In this document: positions 59,294 through 64,000 of the stretch, piece after piece
Layout: each line of letters starts with the position of its first letter
Position numbering within the stretch: position 1 is the stretch's first letter
Source of the DNA: JAGTRP01 sp035255045
Lineage (GTDB): Bacteria; Pseudomonadota; Gammaproteobacteria; Burkholderiales; Rhodocyclaceae
NCBI GenBank assembly: GCA_035255045.1
Contig: DATFAA010000139.1
Span: 1-64,000, forward strand
Length of the DNA: 64,000 nt
Direction: 5' to 3'
Notes under the pieces: generated by a model
Databases searched by the model: none
What the model was told of the DNA's origin: nothing
What the model saw: only the letters and a program-made list of their open reading frames with translations
Translations under genes and position numbers: made by a program

Positions 59294-60484
59294 ATGGCAC
59301 AACTCATTCTGGCTCCGGACAAGGAGCGCTCCGTCTTCAAGCGCCACCCCTGGCTGTTCGCGGGTTCCGTCGCCCACCTGGTGGGCCGGGCCCGGGCCGG
59401 CGACACGGTGGAAATCCTCGCCCACGACGGGCGGCCCCTGGGCCGGGCGGCCTTCAGCCCCAAGTCCCAGATCCGGGCCCGGCTGTGGACCTTCGACCCG
59501 GTCGAGACCATCGACGATGCCTTCTTCAAGCGCCGGGTCGCTGCCGCCGTCGCCCGCCGCGCCGGCCTGCCCGAGCTGGCCGGCCAGGAAGGGGTGCGGC
59601 TCATCCATGCCGAATCCGACGGCCTGCCCGGCGTCATCGCCGACCGTTACGGCGACACGGTGGTGGTCCAGCTCACCTCGGCCGGCGCCGACAAGTGGCG
59701 CTCGGCCATCGTCGGAGCCCTGGTCAAGGCCACCGGCTGCGCCCGGGTATACGAGCGCTCCGATTCCGAGGTGCGCGGCCTGGAAGGGCTGGAACCAGTA
59801 ACCGGCTGGGTTCACGGCGAACCGCCGGGCGAAGCACTCACTATCATGGAGAACGGCGTCCGTCTTGGGGTTGATATTCTCGGCGGCCACAAGACCGGCT
59901 TCTACCTGGACCAGCGGGACAACCGCCTGCTCCTTGGCCAGCTTTCGGGCGGCAAGAGCGTCCTCAACTGCTTCTGCTACTCCGGCGGCTTCTCCCTCCA
60001 GGCCCTGGCCGGCGGCGCGGAGAGCGTGCTCTCCATTGACTCCTCGGGCCCGGCCCTCGACCAGGCCCGGGCCAACCTCGCCCTCAACCCCCAGCTGCCG
60101 GCGGACAAGGCCGAGTGGCTGGAGGCGGACGTCTTCGAGGCCCTGCGGGTCTTCCGCAAGGAAGGGCGCCAGTTCGACCTCATCGTCCTCGACCCGCCCA
60201 AGTTCGCCCCTTCCGCCGCCCACGCCGACCGCGCCTCCCGGGCCTACAAGGACATCAACCTCCTGGGCTTCCGGCTATTGAAGCCGGGCGGCCTGCTGAT
60301 GACCTACTCCTGCTCCGGCGGCATCGGCCTCGAGCTGTTCCAGAAGATCGTCGCCGGCGCTGCCCTGGATTCCGGCCGGGATGCCCGCATCGTGCGGCGC
60401 CTGGCGGGCGCCGCCGACCATCCGGTGGCCCTCGCCTTCCCGGAAGGGGAATACCTGAAAGGCCTCCTGGTTCAAGTGGATTGA
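59294..60484 (+). CDS. Class I SAM-dependent rRNA methyltransferase, RlmI-like
   Basis: A 396-aa methyltransferase of the RlmI/YccW type: N-terminal PUA domain (VFKRHPWLFAGSV ... GDTVEILAHDGRPLGRAAFSPKSQI), then a Rossmann domain with VLNCFCYSGGFSLQAL and the catalytic-region motif DPPKF. RlmI makes m5C in 23S rRNA. The ATG at 59294 (MAQLILAPDKERSVFKRHPW) starts the PUA domain. Confidence 0.9.
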   Translation: MAQLILAPDKERSVFKRHPWLFAGSVAHLVGRARAGDTVEILAHDGRPLGRAAFSPKSQIRARLWTFDPVETIDDAFFKRRVAAAVARRAGLPELAGQEGVRLIHAESDGLPGVIADRYGDTVVVQLTSAGADKWRSAIVGALVKATGCARVYERSDSEVRGLEGLEPVTGWVHGEPPGEALTIMENGVRLGVDILGGHKTGFYLDQRDNRLLLGQLSGGKSVLNCFCYSGGFSLQALAGGAESVLSIDSSGPALDQARANLALNPQLPADKAEWLEADVFEALRVFRKEGRQFDLIVLDPPKFAPSAAHADRASRAYKDINLLGFRLLKPGGLLMTYSCSGGIGLELFQKIVAGAALDSGRDARIVRRLAGAADHPVALAFPEGEYLKGLLVQVD

Positions 60485-60502
60485 CCACGCTAAACTGACC
60501 CG

Positions 60503-60784
60503 GTGAATTCCCTGCGCCACTTCCTTCTTGTCGTCGTCCTCGCCTTCGCCCAGCTGGCGGCGGGGGTGCATGCCGTCGAGCATGCGGCAAAGAAGGAAGG
60601 GGCGCTGCCGGCCCACGCCTGCGAACTCTGCCTGGCTGCCCACGACCTGGGTTCGAGCCTGCCCAGCGTCGCCGTCCTGCCGCCGGTGGTGGAAGTGCTG
60701 CTGACGCCGGAGGCCGTGTCCTTCAGCGCCCGCAGCCATCTGCCGGCGCCCCGCACCAGCCAGCGCGCCCCGCCCTTCGCCTGA
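60503..60784 (+). CDS. Small exported protein with CxxC/His motif (DUF2946-like)
   Basis: A 93-aa protein with signal peptide (FLLVVVLAFAQLAAGVHA), a His-containing HAVEHAAKKEG and the motif HACELCLAAHDLG, then a Pro-rich tail. The CxxC and His residues look like a metal site. It resembles small proteins that precede metal transporters (DUF2946-type). The start is GTG at 60503. It heads the zinc-type uptake operon; a periplasmic metal-binding role is inferred. Confidence 0.72.
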   Translation: MNSLRHFLLVVVLAFAQLAAGVHAVEHAAKKEGALPAHACELCLAAHDLGSSLPSVAVLPPVVEVLLTPEAVSFSARSHLPAPRTSQRAPPFA

Positions 60785-60800
60785 AACGCTTCCCTGCATA

Positions 60801-60823
60801 GGCCGCGGCTCGTCGTCGCGGCC
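60801..60823 (+). promoter_or_regulatory. Intergenic hairpin in the metal-uptake operon
   Basis: GGCCGCG (60801-60807) and CGCGGCC (60817-60823) form a hairpin followed by CCTTGTCTATT. The T run is weak, so it may reduce but not stop read-through into the outer-membrane protein gene. Confidence 0.4.
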
Positions 60824-60852
60824 CCTTGTCTATTGCGTTTCAGGAGAAATCC

Positions 60853-62277
60853 ATGTGGCAGAGAAAACTCGCCTTCGCCGCCGCCCTGGCTGTCTGCGGT
60901 GGCGCCCAGGCGGCCACGGATGCCGATCTGGCAGCGAATCTGGGTGAACTGCGGGCCCAGATCGAGGCTATGAAGAAGAGCTACGAGCAGCGCATCGCCG
61001 CCCTCGAAGCCAAGCTCGCCACCGCCGAGGCCGCCCAACCGGTCGCCCAGCCCGCCCCGGCGCCCGTCGCCGCGCCGCTGCCGCCGGCCGCCTCCCCGGG
61101 CGGCGGCGCCACCGCCTTCAACCCGGAAATCTCGGTCATCCTGGACGGCAAGTACGCCAGCACGTCCCGGAACCCCAACACCTACCGCCTGCGGGGTTTC
61201 CTCCCCAACGGCGGCGACATCGCGCCCCCGAAGCGCAGCTTCTCCCTGGGGGAGTCGGAGCTGGCCCTGGCCGCCAATGTGGACCACCTGTTCCGGGGCA
61301 CGGCCCTCTTCGCCGTCGACCCCGACGGCGGCATCAGCGCCGAGGAAGCCTACATGGAGACCCTGGCCCTGCCTTCCGGCCTCAAGCTCAAGGCCGGCCG
61401 CTTCCTGTCCGGCATCGGCTACCTCAATGCCCAGCACCCCCATGCCTGGGACTTCGCCGATGCGCCCCTGGTCTACAAGGCCTTCTACGGCTCCCGCCTG
61501 GACAACGACGGCGTTCAGCTGCGCTGGCTGGCGCCCACTCCCGTCTTCCTCGAATTCGGCGCCGAGATGGCCCGGGGCGCCGGTTTCCCCGGCAACGAGC
61601 GCAACCGCAACGGCAACGGCCTCGGCACCCTGTTCGTCCATGTCGGCGACGACGTGGGGATTTCCCATTCCTGGCAGGCGGGGCTGTCCTACGTCGGCAC
61701 CCGGCCCAACGGGCGGCAGTTCGAGGACATCGAAGCTGCCGGCAACGTCAATGCCGCCGGCAGCTTCGCCGGCACCAGCCACACCGTCGGCGCCGACCTG
61801 GTGTGGAAGTGGGCGCCCAACGGCGATCCCACCTACCGCAATTTCAAATTCCAGGCTGAATACATGCAGCGCCGGGAGAACGGCAGCCTGGCCTACGACG
61901 ACACCGCCAGTGCCGCCATTCCGGCCGGTGCCGGCCTGGTCGGCAACGCCACCGACGGCTACCGCCGCCGCCAGTCCGGCTGGTATGCCCAGGGAGTCTG
62001 GCAATTCATGCGCGGCTGGCGGGTGGGCTACCGCCACGACGCCCTCGACTCGGGCAGCGCCAGCCTCGGCCCCGCCCTGGCCCTGGCCGATGCCGCCGGA
62101 CTGCAGCGCTACAACCCCCGGCGCGACAGCCTGATGGTGGACTGGTCGCCGTCGGAATTCTCCCGGGTGCGCCTGCAGTTCGCCCGGGACGATTCCCGGG
62201 GCCCGGGGCTGGAGGACAACCAGTTCTTCGTCCAGTACATCATGAGCCTGGGCGCCCACGGCGCCCACAAGTTCTAA
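60853..62277 (+). CDS. Outer-membrane barrel protein of a zinc-type uptake operon
   Basis: A 474-aa exported protein: signal peptide (ending GGAQA), a coiled-coil segment (residues about 25-65, LAANLGELRAQIEAMKKSYEQRIAALEAKL), a Pro/Ala linker and a beta barrel ending FFVQYIMSLGAHGAHKF. The N-terminal coiled coil before a barrel is seen in trimeric porins of the DcaP type. Its location in front of ZnuA/ZnuC/ZnuB-like genes suggests passage of zinc across the outer membrane. AGGAG precedes the ATG at 60853. Confidence 0.8.
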   Translation: MWQRKLAFAAALAVCGGAQAATDADLAANLGELRAQIEAMKKSYEQRIAALEAKLATAEAAQPVAQPAPAPVAAPLPPAASPGGGATAFNPEISVILDGKYASTSRNPNTYRLRGFLPNGGDIAPPKRSFSLGESELALAANVDHLFRGTALFAVDPDGGISAEEAYMETLALPSGLKLKAGRFLSGIGYLNAQHPHAWDFADAPLVYKAFYGSRLDNDGVQLRWLAPTPVFLEFGAEMARGAGFPGNERNRNGNGLGTLFVHVGDDVGISHSWQAGLSYVGTRPNGRQFEDIEAAGNVNAAGSFAGTSHTVGADLVWKWAPNGDPTYRNFKFQAEYMQRRENGSLAYDDTASAAIPAGAGLVGNATDGYRRRQSGWYAQGVWQFMRGWRVGYRHDALDSGSASLGPALALADAAGLQRYNPRRDSLMVDWSPSEFSRVRLQFARDDSRGPGLEDNQFFVQYIMSLGAHGAHKF

Positions 62278-62287
62278 GGAGAGGGAC

Positions 62288-63184
62288 ATGAAACGGATTC
62301 TTGCGGCTCTTTCCCTGCTGGCCTTCGCCTGGCCCGCCGTGGCGGCCATCAACGTCTTCGCCACCCTGCCGGAGTGGGGGGCGCTGGCCCAGGAGATCGG
62401 CGGCGACAAGGTCAAGGTTTACACGGCGACCCACGCCCTCCAGGACCCCCACCGCATCGAGGCCAAGCCTTCCCTCCTGGCCCAGGCCCGGCGCGCCCAG
62501 CTGGTGGTGGCCAACGGCGCCGACCTGGAAATCGGCTGGCTGCCGCTGGTGGTGCGGGATTCGGGCAATCCGGCCATCCAGGTGGGGCAGCCGGGCTACT
62601 TCGAGGCCACCCAGTACGTCCAGCGCCTGGAAATCCCGGCAGTGGTGGACCGCATCCACGGCGACGTCCATCCGGCCGGCAACCCCCACATCGCCACCGA
62701 TCCCCGCAACCTCCTCAAGGTGGGCGAAGCCCTGGCCGGCCGGCTGGCCGCCGTCGATCCGGCCAACGGCGCCGCCTATGCCGCCGGCTACCAGGCCTTC
62801 GCCGCCAAGATGCAGGCGGCGATCCAGCGCTGGGAAAAAGCCGCGGCGCCCCTGCGTGGCGTGCCGGTCATCGTCCAGCACAAGACCTTCAGCTACCTGC
62901 TGGCCTGGCTGGGCATGAAGGAAGTGGCGACCCTGGAGCCCAAGCCCGGGGTCGAGCCTACCAGCGGCTACCTGACCGAGGTCCTGGCCCGGCAGAAGGC
63001 CCAGCCGGCCCGCCTGATCCTGCGCGCCGCCTACCAGAACGAGGGTCCGAGCGCCTGGATGGCCCGGGAGGCCAAGCTCCCCGTCGTCGTCCTGCCCTAC
63101 ACCGTGGGCGGCAGCCCGACGGCCAAGGATCTCTTCTCCCTGTTCGACGAGACCGTGGCCCGGCTCCTGAAGGGCCTGGAATGA
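62288..63184 (+). CDS. ZnuA-like metal ABC transporter substrate-binding protein
   Basis: A 298-aa cluster A-I (ZnuA/TroA) binding protein with signal peptide (ending AVA). Metal-ligand histidines are expected in DPHRIEAKPS (H55), GNPHIATDP and VQHKTFSYLLAWLG, with an acidic residue near the C-terminus. There is no long His/Asp-rich loop, so zinc versus manganese is not decided by the sequence. It overlaps the ATPase gene by ATGA. Confidence 0.92.
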   Translation: MKRILAALSLLAFAWPAVAAINVFATLPEWGALAQEIGGDKVKVYTATHALQDPHRIEAKPSLLAQARRAQLVVANGADLEIGWLPLVVRDSGNPAIQVGQPGYFEATQYVQRLEIPAVVDRIHGDVHPAGNPHIATDPRNLLKVGEALAGRLAAVDPANGAAYAAGYQAFAAKMQAAIQRWEKAAAPLRGVPVIVQHKTFSYLLAWLGMKEVATLEPKPGVEPTSGYLTEVLARQKAQPARLILRAAYQNEGPSAWMAREAKLPVVVLPYTVGGSPTAKDLFSLFDETVARLLKGLE

Positions 63185-63759
63185 GCGGGCCCCTGCTGGT
63201 CACCGAGGACCTCGTCGCCGGCTGGGGGGCGCCGGTGACCCCGCCCCTCACCCTTCGACTGGCGGCCGGGGAAATCGTCGGCCTGGTGGGACCCAACGGT
63301 GTCGGGAAATCCACCTACCTGTCGGCCCTCACCGGCGGCGCCCGCATCTTCGGCGGCCGTCTCGACGAGCGGCCGGGGCTGCGCCTCGCCCTCCAGACCC
63401 AGGCCTCGCCGCCCTTCGGGGGCCTGCCCCTGTGCGGCGAGGAGCTGCTGCGCCTGACCGGCGCCAGCCCGGAGGGACTGCCCCCCTGGCTGGCCGACAA
63501 GCTGGCCTGGCGCCTCGACCGCCTGTCCGGCGGCCAGCGCCATTTCCTCGCCCTGTGGGCCATCCTCCAGTCGCCGGCCGACCTGGTCCTGCTGGACGAG
63601 CCCACCAACAACCTGGACGTCGCCGGTGTCGCCCACCTGGAAGGCGCCGTCCGCCGCCGGGCCGCCGAGGGAGTCGGCGTGCTGGTGGTGAGCCATGACC
63701 ACGACTTCGTGGACCGGGTCTGCGACCGGGTGGTCAACGTGGAGCCCCGGGCGCAATGA
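63181..63759 (+). CDS. ZnuC-like ABC transporter ATP-binding protein
   Basis: A 192-aa ATPase: Walker A GPNGVGKST, signature LSGGQRH, Walker B LVLLDEPTNN and the switch His in VVSHDHDF. It is shorter than a typical ZnuC (around 250 aa); the missing part is between Walker A and the signature and at the C-terminus, but all motifs are kept. Overlaps both neighbours by four bases. Confidence 0.9.
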   Translation: MSGPLLVTEDLVAGWGAPVTPPLTLRLAAGEIVGLVGPNGVGKSTYLSALTGGARIFGGRLDERPGLRLALQTQASPPFGGLPLCGEELLRLTGASPEGLPPWLADKLAWRLDRLSGGQRHFLALWAILQSPADLVLLDEPTNNLDVAGVAHLEGAVRRRAAEGVGVLVVSHDHDFVDRVCDRVVNVEPRAQ

Positions 63760-64000
63760 CGGAAATCTTCTCCCCCCTCTTTCTCCAGCCCTTCCTGATC
63801 GGTTTGTGCTTCGCCGTGCTGCTGCCCCTCTTCGGCTGCTACCTGCGCCTGCGGGACGAGTGGCTGGCGGCCTTCGCCTATGCCCACGTGGCGGCGGCCG
63901 GGGCCCTGGCCGCCATGGCCCTGGAATTGCCTCTGGTCCTGGGCGGCGCCGGCCTGGCCGTACTGGCTGCCCTGGTCAAGCGCCTGGCGGCCTCCCGCCT
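63756..64000 (+). CDS. ZnuB-like ABC transporter permease, N-terminal part
   Basis: First 81 residues of a membrane permease that runs off the end of the window. Visible: helix 1 (LFLQPFLIGLCFAVLLPLFGCYL), LRDEWLAAFAYAHVAAAGALAAMAL and helix 3. In ZnuB-type permeases this region reads ...D.ls.AHa...G. Start ATG at 63756 overlaps the ATPase gene. Confidence 0.85.
   Translation, partial: MTEIFSPLFLQPFLIGLCFAVLLPLFGCYLRLRDEWLAAFAYAHVAAAGALAAMALELPLVLGGAGLAVLAALVKRLAASR

Overview
The window is GC-rich, densely packed DNA from a Gram-negative proteobacterium. TonB systems, LpxL-type acyltransferases, many c-type cytochromes, a tmRNA tag reading ANDERFALAA, an SAH riboswitch in front of ahcY and the gene order dapF-DUF484-xerC all fit a betaproteobacterium. 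My best guess is the Rhodocyclales (Azospira/Dechloromonas-like); that is inference from gene content, not from a search. There is no phage, integron, CRISPR array or transposase. The only mobile-looking DNA is one MITE-like inverted-repeat element near 44.2 kb.

Layout. 0-0.4 kb: 3' end of ptsI. 0.5-13.5 kb: a metal (probably copper) uptake locus. Its plus arm holds an OprC/NosA-type copper receptor, a second TonB-dependent receptor, a DUF4198-like periplasmic protein, a polyferredoxin membrane protein and a CcdA/DsbD-like membrane protein. Its minus arm holds a dedicated tonB-exbB-exbD, a third receptor, a secreted beta-propeller and a TlpA-like thioredoxin. Three matching 17-bp palindromes (TGCGRCA-N3-TGYCGCA) stand upstream of the three apparent transcription starts. 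13.6-14.0 kb: ssrA (tmRNA). 14.0-19.1 kb: a redox module with a small cytochrome c, a Cyc2-like monoheme cytochrome fused to a porin, a NapC/NirT-type tetraheme cytochrome, a two-component system and a bacteriohemerythrin. 19.2-23.2 kb: assorted genes (PfpI protease, GNAT, ProQ-like RNA chaperone) and a response regulator with no kinase beside it.

23.2-31.8 kb: an uncharacterised ACP-dependent biosynthetic locus. It has a tight five-gene operon (HAD phosphatase, class III aminotransferase, alpha/beta hydrolase, acyl carrier protein, ketosynthase). Opposite it is a pair of half-size EamA transporters with a DegT-family aminotransferase, followed by an arginase-fold protein and a FemAB-like acyltransferase. 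32.0-39.9 kb: MipA/OmpV, a kinase without a neighbouring regulator, and a CzcCBA heavy-metal RND pump. 40.0-44.2 kb: a NodT-EmrA-EmrB tripartite drug pump. 44.2-48.1 kb: the MITE-like element and small or housekeeping genes (HIT, CapA-like, HDOD).

48.2-54.2 kb: the SAM cycle, metF-tlyA-(membrane protein)-ahcY and metK, with an SAH riboswitch before ahcY and a SAM-II-like candidate before metK; an HD-GYP phosphodiesterase gene sits between. 54.3-60.5 kb: two LpxL-like acyltransferases, a GNAT, dapF, DUF484, xerC, a 49-residue basic protein and an RlmI-like rRNA methyltransferase. 60.5-64.0 kb: a zinc-type uptake operon with a small CxxC protein, an outer-membrane barrel and ZnuA/ZnuC/ZnuB-like genes, the last running off the end.

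The strongest leads are the shared operator of the metal-uptake locus, the Cyc2-like conduit, the ACP-dependent lipid or natural-product locus, and the two riboswitches of the SAM cycle.
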